From assembly GCA_017645645.1 (NCBI GenBank), contig JAGCOB010000014.1, positions 1 through 64,000 on the forward strand: 64,000 nucleotides of DNA, written 5' to 3'. Shown piece by piece: positions 8,263-16,701 of this stretch. Source of the stretch: Prevotella sp. (GTDB taxonomy: Bacteria > Bacteroidota > Bacteroidia > Bacteroidales > Bacteroidaceae). A program made the translations under genes and the position numbers. Within the stretch, counting starts at the first letter, position 1, and every line of letters starts with the position of its first letter. The notes under the pieces were generated by a model. The model was not told where the DNA came from, searched no databases, and worked only from the letters and a program-made list of their open reading frames with translations.

Positions 8263-10909
8263 ATTGGATATCTACGTCGATTGCCTTCAGGTCTTTGTCG
8301 GCACTTGATGAACCGACCATCAATGAATACTTGCCAGGGACGACGCGCATGGTATTGGTATTCACGTCCCATCCTTCGAAACGGTCACGCGGGAAGTCAA
8401 TATCTATGGTCTTGTTTTCACCTGCTTTCAGACTGACACGCTGATAGGCACGGAGGGTCTTCAAAGGACCATCTTGATCGGCAAGGTTGCGTATATAGAC
8501 CTGTATCACCTCTGTTCCATCCATTTTGCCTGTATTCGTGACCTTCACGCGTACCTTATTATTAATATACTGAGGCTTGCCAATCTCGAAGGCTGTATAG
8601 CTCAGACCGTAACCGAAGGGGTAGAGGGGCTCTCCCTTGAAATAACGGTAGGTACGGTTCGTCATGCGGTAGTCGAGGAAATCAGGCAGGTCGTTGGTGC
8701 TTCTATAGAAGGTAATAGGTAACTTACCGCTTGGGTTATAATCACCGAAGAGCACTTCCGCCAGTGCCTTGCCACCTTGTTCGCCCCCATACCAAGCCTG
8801 CACGACGGCATCGGCAATAGCATCCTCAGGTGTCAGGGCAATGGCAGAACCTGAGCAGTTGACATAGATGATACGCTTACCGGCTTTTTTGAGATTGGCA
8901 AGCCACTCTCGCTGTACCTGGGGCAGTTCGATACTGGTGCGGTCGCCACCTTTGAAGCCCTCTTCGTTGACTTTCATCTCCTCACCTTCCAAGCGTGGAG
9001 AGATACCTCCCACAAAGATGACAATATCCGCATCCTTCAAGGGTGATTCTGGAGCAGTGAGGGGTGAGAGGGCTACAGGTGAGTGATCTGTCATATTGAT
9101 ATCGAACTGTAACATCGCATGTCCTGTATATTGTACATAGACAAGTACGAGGGGATAGCTGTTACCAGCTTTAACCTTATAGGTTAAATGAGAGTCGCGA
9201 ACCCCATGACCGTTCATCCGATTGAGCAGAGTGTCACCATTGAAGACCAGCATAGCATAGTCGTCGTTGAGTATGTCGATGGTAACTTCTCCATCCTGTT
9301 GCGGACGGAACACACCTTCATAACGGGCAGTGAAATGTTCCAGGTTCACACCAGGGGCAAAAGCCGTATTACCGCCATTGTCCAGATGAAGGGGTTCTGT
9401 GAGACGAATCGCCATAGCGGGCAGTCCCGCCATACGGTCATTATTCCAGTAGTTAGCTTGCAACCCTGGTTGTCCTTCGTCGGTGAATATCTGGTTGAAC
9501 ATGCTTGTCGGCACTTCTTTTCTAGTCCATGTACATCCTTGTATGAAGGGCACGTTAGGCAGATAATGGCGGATGCCCTGAAGAATCGTTGTTGTCTGAG
9601 TCGGTTGTCCATTATAGTTGCCCCACATCATGGTGGAGTCGTTGGCATTCGGTCCCATTACCACTATTTTACTTTGCTGCGCCCCCATTTTGCTTTGCTG
9701 CGACCCTGTCGCAGCTAAAGGCAGCACCCCATTATTCTTCAACAGCACCGTACCCTCTCGTGCCATCTGCAAGGCGAGTTGCTTATGCTCCTTGCTGGCT
9801 ACGACACTCATGGGTATTTGGGTCCACTCTACTAGTTCGTCAGGATCGAAGTCACCAAGTTCGAAGCGTCCTATCAGCAGACGGCGCAGGGAAATGTCTA
9901 ATTGCTGCTCAGATATTTTACCTGTTCTTACAGCTTCTGGCAATGACTTATACACGCTGCCACACTCCACGTCTGTTCCGGCGATGACTGCGTGTGCAGA
10001 GGCATCCTCCTCTGTCTTCACAAAATGGTGGCGACCAGGCTTATAGAAATCATCAATGGCACCGCAGTCACTTGTCACGATGCCTTGGAATCCCCATTCG
10101 TCACGGAGGATTCGTTGCAGATAACGAGTGTTACCACAGCAGGGTTCTCCGTCGATGGCTTGGTAAGCGCACATGATTTCCTTGACTTTTCCCTCCTTTA
10201 CCAGTGCCTTGAAAGCAGGCAGGTAGGTTTCCCAGAGATCACGTTCTGGCAACTGCTGTACGTCAAACTCATGACGGTTCCATTCTGGTCCGCTATGTAC
10301 GGCATAGTGCTTGGCGCAGGCAAAAAGTTTCTTGTATCTCCTAGAGATACTAGAACTACTAGATTTACTAGAAAACTCCTGACCCTGTAAGCCGTTTACT
10401 ACTGCTACGCCCATCCGACTGGTCAGATAGGGGTCTTCTCCATATGTCTCCTGTCCGCGTCCCCATCGTGGGTCACGGAAGATATTGATGTTAGGAGTCC
10501 AGAACGACAATCCCCTGTAGCGCTTGAGTTCATCCTTTTTCCGTGCTTCTGTATTTTTGGCACGTGCCTCATCACTGGCAGCGGTAAAAGCCTGATATAC
10601 CAGATGGTCGTTGAAAGTCGCAGCCATCGCCATTGTGATAGGAAATACGGTGGCGATTCCATTACGTCCTATGCCATGTAACGCCTCATTCCACCAATGA
10701 AACTCAGGGATACCCAGTCGGGGGATAGCAGGTGAGACATCCATCATCAGTTTTGTTTTCTCTTCTAAGGTCAGTCGCCCTAAAAGATCTTCCGCACGCT
10801 CCTCCGCACTAAGTTGCGGATTTTGGTAAGGCAGCATCTGTGCATTGACAGAGTTTATTCCTATTATTAGAAGGGAGAATAGCAATTGTTTTTTCATATT
10901 AAGTCTCAT
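8261..10909 (-). CDS. GH3 beta-xylosidase/beta-glucosidase with PA14 domain, secreted
   Basis: An 882-residue exported glycoside hydrolase family 3 enzyme that removes terminal beta-xylosyl or beta-glucosyl residues. A signal peptide (KKQLLFSLLIIGINSVNA) is followed by the TIM barrel with KHYAVHSGPEWNRH and the catalytic nucleophile region VTSDCGAIDDFY. A PA14 domain (about residues 465-600) is inserted in the second catalytic domain, and a fibronectin-III-like domain ends the protein. The order resembles Prevotella XylB-type xylosidases. The start at 10909 gives an ATGA overlap with the upstream esterase; ATGs at 10897 and 10930 are alternatives. Two low-complexity phrase-repeat insertions (SSSSSISRR and GSQQSKMGAQQSK) interrupt otherwise conserved stretches. 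Confidence 0.9.
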   Translation of the reverse strand: MRLNMKKQLLFSLLIIGINSVNAQMLPYQNPQLSAEERAEDLLGRLTLEEKTKLMMDVSPAIPRLGIPEFHWWNEALHGIGRNGIATVFPITMAMAATFNDHLVYQAFTAASDEARAKNTEARKKDELKRYRGLSFWTPNINIFRDPRWGRGQETYGEDPYLTSRMGVAVVNGLQGQEFSSKSSSSSISRRYKKLFACAKHYAVHSGPEWNRHEFDVQQLPERDLWETYLPAFKALVKEGKVKEIMCAYQAIDGEPCCGNTRYLQRILRDEWGFQGIVTSDCGAIDDFYKPGRHHFVKTEEDASAHAVIAGTDVECGSVYKSLPEAVRTGKISEQQLDISLRRLLIGRFELGDFDPDELVEWTQIPMSVVASKEHKQLALQMAREGTVLLKNNGVLPLAATGSQQSKMGAQQSKIVVMGPNANDSTMMWGNYNGQPTQTTTILQGIRHYLPNVPFIQGCTWTRKEVPTSMFNQIFTDEGQPGLQANYWNNDRMAGLPAMAIRLTEPLHLDNGGNTAFAPGVNLEHFTARYEGVFRPQQDGEVTIDILNDDYAMLVFNGDTLLNRMNGHGVRDSHLTYKVKAGNSYPLVLVYVQYTGHAMLQFDINMTDHSPVALSPLTAPESPLKDADIVIFVGGISPRLEGEEMKVNEEGFKGGDRTSIELPQVQREWLANLKKAGKRIIYVNCSGSAIALTPEDAIADAVVQAWYGGEQGGKALAEVLFGDYNPSGKLPITFYRSTNDLPDFLDYRMTNRTYRYFKGEPLYPFGYGLSYTAFEIGKPQYINNKVRVKVTNTGKMDGTEVIQVYIRNLADQDGPLKTLRAYQRVSLKAGENKTIDIDFPRDRFEGWDVNTNTMRVVPGKYSLMVGSSSADKDLKAIDVDIQ
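9663..9713. repeat. TTTGCTGCG phrase repeat inside GH3
   Basis: Two close copies of ACTTTGCTGCG/GCTTTGCTGCG plus a third inverted fragment (GTCGCAGC) lie in frame and encode GSQQSKMGAQQSK, just before the conserved IVVMGPNA strand. Confidence 0.75.
10334..10378. repeat. ACTAGA phrase repeat inside GH3
   Basis: About four degenerate units built on ACTAGA lie in frame and encode a run of Ser and Arg (SSKSSSSSISRR) just upstream of the conserved LFACAKHYAVHS motif. Confidence 0.75.
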
Positions 10910-12195
10910 TTTAGATGTTTTTTTATCCAAATTATTTGATAGTTATTTGTGTCTGTGGATGTCCAATGCTCATTGATAGGAGTGATAAGGGCGTCTTTGG
11001 GGGCAGTAATCAGATTCCATACTATATAACTGGTGGTTGGTGGACAGACATTGTCATTATAGCCCCAAGTCAGATATACTGGACAGGTGATGCGACGGGC
11101 GAAATTTACCACATCATAATATGCCATGGTCTGCACCTTCTCTGGAGTAAGCATCTTATTAGTACGGTTGAAATGAGGATAACCTCCAGCACGGTTGTCC
11201 AGATAGCCAGCCATATCACTAAGGGCAGGGTGATTAGCCACACATGCGGTTACACGTTCATCAAGACCAGCGGTGATGAGTGAGAGGGCACCACCTTGAC
11301 TCCCACCCTGTACTGCGACATTACGTCCATCCCATTCTGGTAGAGAGGTAAGGAAGTCTATGGCACGGACACAAGCGATATAGACATGTTTCATATAGTA
11401 GTTGTCACGGTCATCAAGTCCGTTCATTAAGTAACCATTCTCATGGTCAAATGCGGAGGTTATCTCTTTAAACTGTTCTTCAGTCATATTCGGATTCAAA
11501 CCATGTATCTCCATCTCCAGACGGATAAGTCCTGCACGTGTATATTTGTCGTCATGGTTCTTGATGGTCTTGATACCTGCTCCTGGTGGAGTAAGTACGA
11601 CAGGGTATTTACCAGCTTTACGGGGCATCGTCAGATAGCCATAGATAGAGTGTCGGTTGTCAATGCGAATCTTCACAAGTTGGCAGATAACCTCATCGTC
11701 AGAAAACTTATCAATTGTTTCTTTGGTAACAGACACGGGTGTCCGTCGTGCAGTCTCAATCGCCTGTTTCCAGAACGTGTCAAAATCATTAGGGTTCTTA
11801 GTGTAGGGCTTTAACTGCTCAGGTGAGAAACCTACTTTCACATGATGCTCTGTCAGTTTGCCGTCTATTGTGGCTTTCAGACGAAGATCCAAAAAGCCGG
11901 GTTTCTTCAAGGTGCCCATACCAATAATTGCACGACCATTCTTCAGTTGTGCTTTTCCTGTGCTGGTGGCAGGCATCTCATCTGGTCCGATCTCATAACT
12001 GATCTCGGTGTTCTGCGGAATGCCGTATTTGCATAGTGTCACCTCCACCTTTGCCTTCTCACCTGTCTTGTAAATCCAGTCTGCATGATTGGGAACTGTC
12101 AGCCACAGGTAGTCATTGCGGTAGGGATAGTTCTCTGCGGTAGCGCTTAGACAACCACAGAGAATGGTAATCATTAAAATTATCTTATGCATCAT
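10906..12195 (-). CDS. CE7-like acetylxylan esterase (AXE1 family), secreted
   Basis: About 429 residues. A signal sequence (IILMITILCGCLSATA) leads to an N-terminal beta domain (to about residue 120), then an alpha/beta-hydrolase of the AXE1 family. The nucleophile elbow GGSQGG lies near residue 296, and a later YLTWGYNDNVCPPTTSY segment and the C-terminal NEHW region would supply Asp and His. The family deacetylates xylan and other acetylated sugars. The stop overlaps the GH3 start as ATGA, so both are read from one promoter at 12211-12242. The start at 12195 (MMHK) is chosen because it gives a proper signal peptide; upstream codons lie over the promoter and a terminator. Confidence 0.85.
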   Translation of the reverse strand: MMHKIILMITILCGCLSATAENYPYRNDYLWLTVPNHADWIYKTGEKAKVEVTLCKYGIPQNTEISYEIGPDEMPATSTGKAQLKNGRAIIGMGTLKKPGFLDLRLKATIDGKLTEHHVKVGFSPEQLKPYTKNPNDFDTFWKQAIETARRTPVSVTKETIDKFSDDEVICQLVKIRIDNRHSIYGYLTMPRKAGKYPVVLTPPGAGIKTIKNHDDKYTRAGLIRLEMEIHGLNPNMTEEQFKEITSAFDHENGYLMNGLDDRDNYYMKHVYIACVRAIDFLTSLPEWDGRNVAVQGGSQGGALSLITAGLDERVTACVANHPALSDMAGYLDNRAGGYPHFNRTNKMLTPEKVQTMAYYDVVNFARRITCPVYLTWGYNDNVCPPTTSYIVWNLITAPKDALITPINEHWTSTDTNNYQIIWIKKHLK

Positions 12196-12210
12196 AATAG
12201 TTTGTTTTCG

Positions 12211-12242
12211 CAAAGATACGCTCTTTTCGGATAACTTCCAAA
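12211..12242 (-). promoter_or_regulatory. Promoter of the esterase-GH3 operon
   Basis: On the minus strand TTTG (12242-12239) and TATCTTTG (12218-12211) are 20 bp apart, 15 bp before the start codon. Confidence 0.75.
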
Positions 12243-12258
12243 TATTTTTGTAAAAAAC

Positions 12259-12286
12259 AAATGGGCGGACATTGTTGTGTCCGCCC
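12259..12286 (-). terminator. Hairpin terminator, copy 1
   Basis: Stem AATGGGCGGACA / TGTCCGCCCATT-like with a short loop; the minus strand reads into TTTGTTTTTT. It is nearly identical to the hairpin at 13098-13126, as part of a roughly 90-bp duplication. Confidence 0.8.
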
Positions 12287-12313
12287 ATTGTTGTTATTAG
12301 AGTAGGGGATGGA

Positions 12314-12347
12314 TTACTGGAATGTGTACCAGCGTGGGTCACCAGCC
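12314..12347 (-). pseudogene. 3' remnant of a paralogue of the surface lipoprotein gene
   Basis: The minus strand reads AGDPRWYTFQ and a stop here. The intact lipoprotein at 13151-14839 ends AGDPRWIVAQ and a stop, and both tails are followed by almost the same spacer and hairpin. The remnant breaks off exactly at the hepT stop codon. It is therefore the last ten codons of a second gene of that family, the rest of which is missing. Confidence 0.7.
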
Positions 12348-12348
12348 T

Positions 12349-12756
12349 TTAGTCTTCAAAAGGAACAATTTCATAAAGATGCCCAATAAAGAAATTAATA
12401 GCGTCTTTAAGTAAAGGAAGATCATTCTTTATGACATCCCAAACAAAGTCTGTGTTGATGTCAAAATATCCATGAGCTATATGATCGCGCATTCCTTTTA
12501 CTGCTTTCCATGGAATTTCTGACCTATGAAGTAGTAATAGTTGGTGCGTTCGTTCGTCAATACGTTTAATGCCTTCACCAATTGCTTCTATTAACATGCA
12601 ATCTGCGGCAAGTGTTTTCATACCGTCTGGGGATGATACTAATTCACTAACATCTGTTATAGATGCATTCCACAACTCAAGTTTCTGGATAGCCTCTTTT
12701 ATTTGATGAAGTTGGTCTTCGACAATTTTAAGATTCTGTAAAGATATCGATTCCAT
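12349..12756 (-). CDS. hepT: HepT-like HEPN ribonuclease toxin
   Basis: A 135-residue all-helical HEPN protein (DUF86/HepT type). The active-site motif RDHIAHGY at residues 90-97 is an exact RX4HXY: Arg90 and His95 would cut RNA, and Tyr97 is the residue that MntA-type antitoxins AMPylate in the studied HepT/MntA system. It overlaps the upstream mntA by 29 bp, so the two are translated together. It sits inside the pectin locus but has no sequence link to it. It is likely a toxin-antitoxin or phage-defence module; that role is inferred from the family. Confidence 0.88.
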   Translation of the reverse strand: MESISLQNLKIVEDQLHQIKEAIQKLELWNASITDVSELVSSPDGMKTLAADCMLIEAIGEGIKRIDERTHQLLLLHRSEIPWKAVKGMRDHIAHGYFDINTDFVWDVIKNDLPLLKDAINFFIGHLYEIVPFED

Positions 12757-13030
12757 CTTGTTCTATTTGCTTTCTAAAAAAAGGTCTAAGGTTTTTATGG
12801 TCTTGTACTAAATCCACATGGCAACCTAGTAGTTCTTCAAGAAATTGAACAGCAAGAATATAATTGAAAAATTTTGGTGGCATAGTGACAAACAAGTCAA
12901 TATCACTTCCTTCATGATGCTCATTGCGAGCAACAGAACCAAATAAGCGCATGGAAGTAATCCCAAATTGTTTTTGCAATTCAGGTGAATGCTCTCGAAT
13001 GAGGTTAATATATTCTTGAGAATTTCTCAT
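12728..13030 (-). CDS. mntA: MntA-like nucleotidyltransferase antitoxin
   Basis: A 100-residue minimal nucleotidyltransferase. The signature GSVARNEHHEGSDIDLFV fits GSX10DXD, giving the two metal-binding aspartates. In the characterised family this enzyme adds AMP groups to a tyrosine of HepT and so blocks the toxin. The ATG at 13030 is chosen because an upstream candidate at 13051 falls within the -7 box of the gene's own promoter (13049-13079). It is followed by hepT in the usual antitoxin-toxin order. Confidence 0.88.
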   Translation of the reverse strand: MRNSQEYINLIREHSPELQKQFGITSMRLFGSVARNEHHEGSDIDLFVTMPPKFFNYILAVQFLEELLGCHVDLVQDHKNLRPFFRKQIEQDGIDIFTES

Positions 13031-13048
13031 TATTTCTATTTCTTGTTG

Positions 13049-13079
13049 CAAAGATACAATATATTATTAAATAAACAAA
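13049..13079 (-). promoter_or_regulatory. mntA-hepT promoter
   Basis: Minus strand TTTG (13079-13076), 19-bp spacer, TATCTTTG (13056-13049). It lies between the susCD-operon terminator and mntA, so the module has its own transcription. Confidence 0.7.
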
Positions 13080-13097
13080 ACATTTCGGAGAAAAACA

Positions 13098-13126
13098 AAT
13101 GGGCGGACATTGTCGTGTCCGCCCAT
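13098..13126 (-). terminator. Terminator of the susCD operon (copy 2)
   Basis: A 12-bp stem AATGGGCGGACA / TGTCCGCCCATT with loop TTGTCG; the minus strand continues into TTTGTTTTT. It lies 25 bp after the lipoprotein stop. Confidence 0.85.
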
Positions 13127-13150
13127 TGTTGTTATAGAGTAGGGGAGGTG

Positions 13151-14839
13151 TTACTGAGCAACAATCCAGCGTGGGTCACCGGCGCCACCCTTATTGGCTT
13201 TACTGTCAGCATTGAGAGTGAAAACACCACTCTCCACATCACCGGCAAATGGAGATTCAGACTCTATAGTACCTTCTGTATCAAACCAACTGATAGTTGC
13301 ATCAGCAGATGCTCCAGCAGAAGTCAAATTCTCACAATCGAAGTAGAAGTTGTTGCTCAATGTCGGATTCTGGTCAGGACCAGCATAATCAGCAGGATCA
13401 ACACCCTCGCCAGGTTTGCCGTTTGCAAAGCCACGCTTATACTTCGTACCTACAATTAGGTTGTTAGTGCATGCGATTTTATTCTTCTTGAAACGAACAT
13501 AGAAAATACGGTTGTTTGAAGCATTTGCACCGATATTGTAGAGAGTACAGTGATCCAAAGTAACAATAGGACCAGTAGGATTACCGAAGACACCAGAATT
13601 ATCATCAATACGGAAGAAGTCACGACCCTTAGCTACATTATAGAATGTGCTATTAGTTACCGTGAGAGTCTTTGGATAACCCGTACGGAAGTCGATGAAG
13701 TCACCACCAGAACATTCGATACCATAAATAGTACTATTGTTAATTGTGATAGACTCCACACTACACTTTGGACCATTCATGTAGATAAGCCCCTTACCTT
13801 CAGTTTTACCAGTTATATTACAACTCTGAATATCAAGAGCGCCGAATGATGTTGTTTCATTCTCTACTTTATAATTGAAGATCTGGTCTGCGGTAGAGTT
13901 CTTGCTGCCATCAATCTTCAACTGGCTGACGCTGAGTCCAGCACCATCATAGATTTCGAAACGTCCCTTGACAATTGGTTGGTCTGTTGGATAGATACCC
14001 TTGATAGTGATCGTTTTGGCGACCTTAACAGCACCTGTAGAAATCAATTCACCCGTTTCCTCATCATAAGTGGCATTCACGTTGTAGGTTCCGCCGTATA
14101 ATGCGAAGACAGTGCCGTCTACTACAGACTCATCCTCGATAGCTTTCTTCAAGTCGTCATCCTCATGTAGCAGGATAGCTCCCTCAAGGTCAGCAATCGT
14201 GGTGAAGTTACGGTTACCACACTGCTTGCCATTATAATAGAGGTATGCTGTGTAGTCTGTCTCAGGAGTCAGTCCATCAATCGTAGCCTGTCCTGCTTCT
14301 TTCTCCTCATCTGTAATCTCGTGAGTGATATCGCCAATCTTAATGGTAGACACATCATAACCTTCTTCTACTTCCCAAGTCAGTGTTACACTGCGGTCAG
14401 CAATATCAGCAGGTTTTGGGTTTTTCAGGAACTGCTTGGCACCTGTCCTGAAATAAATTCCATTCCATGATGAGGTGCGACTATTGTCACCCTCAGTAAG
14501 CGCCTGAATGCGTATAGAGTATTTTGTATCGAACTGTAATCCGGTAATAGTATATGGACTGTCGTCAATAGTCAGGTTACTTATAACCTTCTCTGGTGTT
14601 CCTTCAAAGGTAAGGCTGTCGTCAGCAAATACCTCAATAGTATAATTGGTGGCACCAGAAGATGCGTTCCATAGGATGTTTGCAGAAGTCTCTTTCACAT
14701 TCTTTGCCTCAATACCTAAAGGAGCAAAGTTTTTGTCGAAAGAAAGACTTTCAATGATATCCAATGAGTCGCTGCATGAAGTTATGGCTAAACCTGCCAA
14801 ACTCAGCATACAAGCCGAAGCAATTTTATATAATTTCAT
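13151..14839 (-). CDS. Surface lipoprotein with fibronectin-III and beta-helix (DUF4957/DUF5123-like) domains
   Basis: A 562-residue lipoprotein with lipobox LAITSCSD (lipidated Cys22). Two fibronectin-III-like domains (about 40-130 and 135-215) precede a right-handed parallel beta-helix (about 225-530) of the kind annotated DUF4957 and DUF5123 in pectin-related loci. It takes the place of SusE/SusF downstream of SusD (gaps of 26 and 12 bp along the operon). It probably binds pectin fragments at the cell surface, or has weak lyase activity; no catalytic residues can be named. Its C-terminal AGDPRWIVAQ is duplicated in the remnant at 12314-12347. Confidence 0.8.
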   Translation of the reverse strand: MKLYKIASACMLSLAGLAITSCSDSLDIIESLSFDKNFAPLGIEAKNVKETSANILWNASSGATNYTIEVFADDSLTFEGTPEKVISNLTIDDSPYTITGLQFDTKYSIRIQALTEGDNSRTSSWNGIYFRTGAKQFLKNPKPADIADRSVTLTWEVEEGYDVSTIKIGDITHEITDEEKEAGQATIDGLTPETDYTAYLYYNGKQCGNRNFTTIADLEGAILLHEDDDLKKAIEDESVVDGTVFALYGGTYNVNATYDEETGELISTGAVKVAKTITIKGIYPTDQPIVKGRFEIYDGAGLSVSQLKIDGSKNSTADQIFNYKVENETTSFGALDIQSCNITGKTEGKGLIYMNGPKCSVESITINNSTIYGIECSGGDFIDFRTGYPKTLTVTNSTFYNVAKGRDFFRIDDNSGVFGNPTGPIVTLDHCTLYNIGANASNNRIFYVRFKKNKIACTNNLIVGTKYKRGFANGKPGEGVDPADYAGPDQNPTLSNNFYFDCENLTSAGASADATISWFDTEGTIESESPFAGDVESGVFTLNADSKANKGGAGDPRWIVAQ

Positions 14840-14865
14840 AATTATTTCACTTTAAGTATTTCGTC

Positions 14866-16689
14866 TTATTTCAAGAAATCATTGTTCAGGTAACCAGAAC
14901 TGTTGTCAATTACAGACTTGATAATTGGCCATACGCTGCGCAGACTTGGTTTTTCAACTACATAGAGACCATTGATGATGTCATCGTCAATATTGTTCTC
15001 ACCATTGCTAACAAACCATCCTTTGCTCTCCCAGCCCTCTTCTTTACGAAGTCTATCGCCTTCGTCATCAGTATCACCATGATTCAGACCATAAATCTTA
15101 ATAGTGGTCTGGTCCGACTCATAGGTATAATATAGTTTCTCTGGCAGATCAGCATAGTCACCCTGGCGGTTGGCAAACTGCTGCAATTTTGCCTTTGTCT
15201 CAGCCAAAGTCTGATCTAATATACCCCAACGAATCAAATCCTGTTTGCGAAGCATCTCACCTGCAAACTCAAACTTACGCTGTTCCTGAATACCCTTGCG
15301 GAAGGCATCTTTGCTTGCCGTATACTTTGTCTGCAGGGCAGAAACCTTAGCGGCAGGGAGTGCACGGTCAAGGATTGGCTTCATGTATTGCCATGCAGTT
15401 GCAGGACCATCCAGTTCATTAATGGCTTCAGCTGCCATCAGATAGATGTCTGCATAACGCATAACCTGCCAGTTGATACCGTCATCCAATGATGTCGCTT
15501 TACGCTTCATCCATTCGTGGCGGAGTTTACCGAAACTCCAGTTCTTAATACCCCACAACTCCTGTACAGCATCTCCATCATTGCCATCACCACCATTATA
15601 CCAACGGTATGGAACACATGTAATAGCACGACGAATGTCATCTGCGTCATAGTCATACCAAAGGGTAGGGAGAGGACCGCTTTCAGCACCTATACTACCG
15701 GTCTTCTGATATTCAACCCATTGGTTGTACGGAGACTGATGACGAACACCCTTAGATGAAACGACACGTCCACGACCTTCTGAGAAAGGTATCTCCCAGA
15801 TAGACTCTTTACCTGCGGTATAACTTTCCTCACAGATTGCTCTGAAATTTTCCTCGAAAGTTCCAAGTGTATTTGTTCCACTCTCGATAATTGATAAACA
15901 CTCCTCTTTTGCAATCTGCCACATCTTTGACTGAGCCAAATCAGCATCGTCACTCAGTCGAAATGTACCATCAGAATAGAGACTATAGCCACCTGCATAA
16001 AGTGCTGCACGGGCACGGAGTCCCTTTACGAAAGACTTGCTGACACGTTCTGTAGATGTAGTGATGGTGTTCTCGTTTGGCCAGTAACAATAATCTTCTG
16101 CTTCCAAAAGGTCATCTAATACCTGCTTGTAAATCTCGTCTTTGTTGGTACGGTGCTTATACGCATTTTCAGAGGTGGTCTGCTCGAAACGGGCAGGAAT
16201 ATCACCATATGTCTTAACCAATTCTATATGCATGAGAGCACGAAGAGTAAGAGCTTCACCTAAGAGTTGAGCCATATCTGGGTTGCTCTCGATATTCCCA
16301 TATTCACGGATGTTATCAATAGCAATATTAGCCTTCTCAATACCTTCGTAAAGTCCCTGCCAGGTATCATTAGTCTTGTCAAGCCAACCATTATCCTCAG
16401 CGGTAGAGTAGTTACAAGCACTTTGCTTGTCATCTGTACGCTGACTATAAGACGGTGTATTCCACCACTCTGCGTCAGTGTTCATACCATAAAGTGAAAT
16501 CCAACGTCCACGATATGAATTCGTTTTTCCCCATCCGTCATGGATTGCCATAACAGAACCCACAGCTAAGTCGTATTGTGAGAATACGGTTGAGGCATCA
16601 AGAGCCGATTGGGATGGTGCGTCCATGTCGCAGGAAGTAAGTCCTGCCATTGACAAAGACATTAATGCAATATAAATATATTTTTTCAT
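14866..16689 (-). CDS. SusD-like glycan-binding lipoprotein
   Basis: A 607-residue SusD/RagB-family outer-membrane lipoprotein. The signal peptide ends in lipobox GLTSCDMD (Cys20). TPR-like helices include ALTLRALMHIELVKTYGDIP, the most conserved SusD stretch, and the C-terminal half carries QRKFEFAGEMLRKQDLIRWG. SusD acts as a lid on the SusC transporter and captures oligosaccharides. It lies 12 bp after the susC-like gene. The neighbours point to pectin-derived oligosaccharides as ligand. Confidence 0.95.
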   Translation of the reverse strand: MKKYIYIALMSLSMAGLTSCDMDAPSQSALDASTVFSQYDLAVGSVMAIHDGWGKTNSYRGRWISLYGMNTDAEWWNTPSYSQRTDDKQSACNYSTAEDNGWLDKTNDTWQGLYEGIEKANIAIDNIREYGNIESNPDMAQLLGEALTLRALMHIELVKTYGDIPARFEQTTSENAYKHRTNKDEIYKQVLDDLLEAEDYCYWPNENTITTSTERVSKSFVKGLRARAALYAGGYSLYSDGTFRLSDDADLAQSKMWQIAKEECLSIIESGTNTLGTFEENFRAICEESYTAGKESIWEIPFSEGRGRVVSSKGVRHQSPYNQWVEYQKTGSIGAESGPLPTLWYDYDADDIRRAITCVPYRWYNGGDGNDGDAVQELWGIKNWSFGKLRHEWMKRKATSLDDGINWQVMRYADIYLMAAEAINELDGPATAWQYMKPILDRALPAAKVSALQTKYTASKDAFRKGIQEQRKFEFAGEMLRKQDLIRWGILDQTLAETKAKLQQFANRQGDYADLPEKLYYTYESDQTTIKIYGLNHGDTDDEGDRLRKEEGWESKGWFVSNGENNIDDDIINGLYVVEKPSLRSVWPIIKSVIDNSSGYLNNDFLK

Positions 16690-16701
16690 GACTTTTTTCT
16701 T

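Noticed and set aside
12196..12342. N-terminal extension of the CE7 esterase
   Set aside because: It would read through the promoter, a hairpin terminator and the lipoprotein-gene remnant, and would hide the signal peptide.
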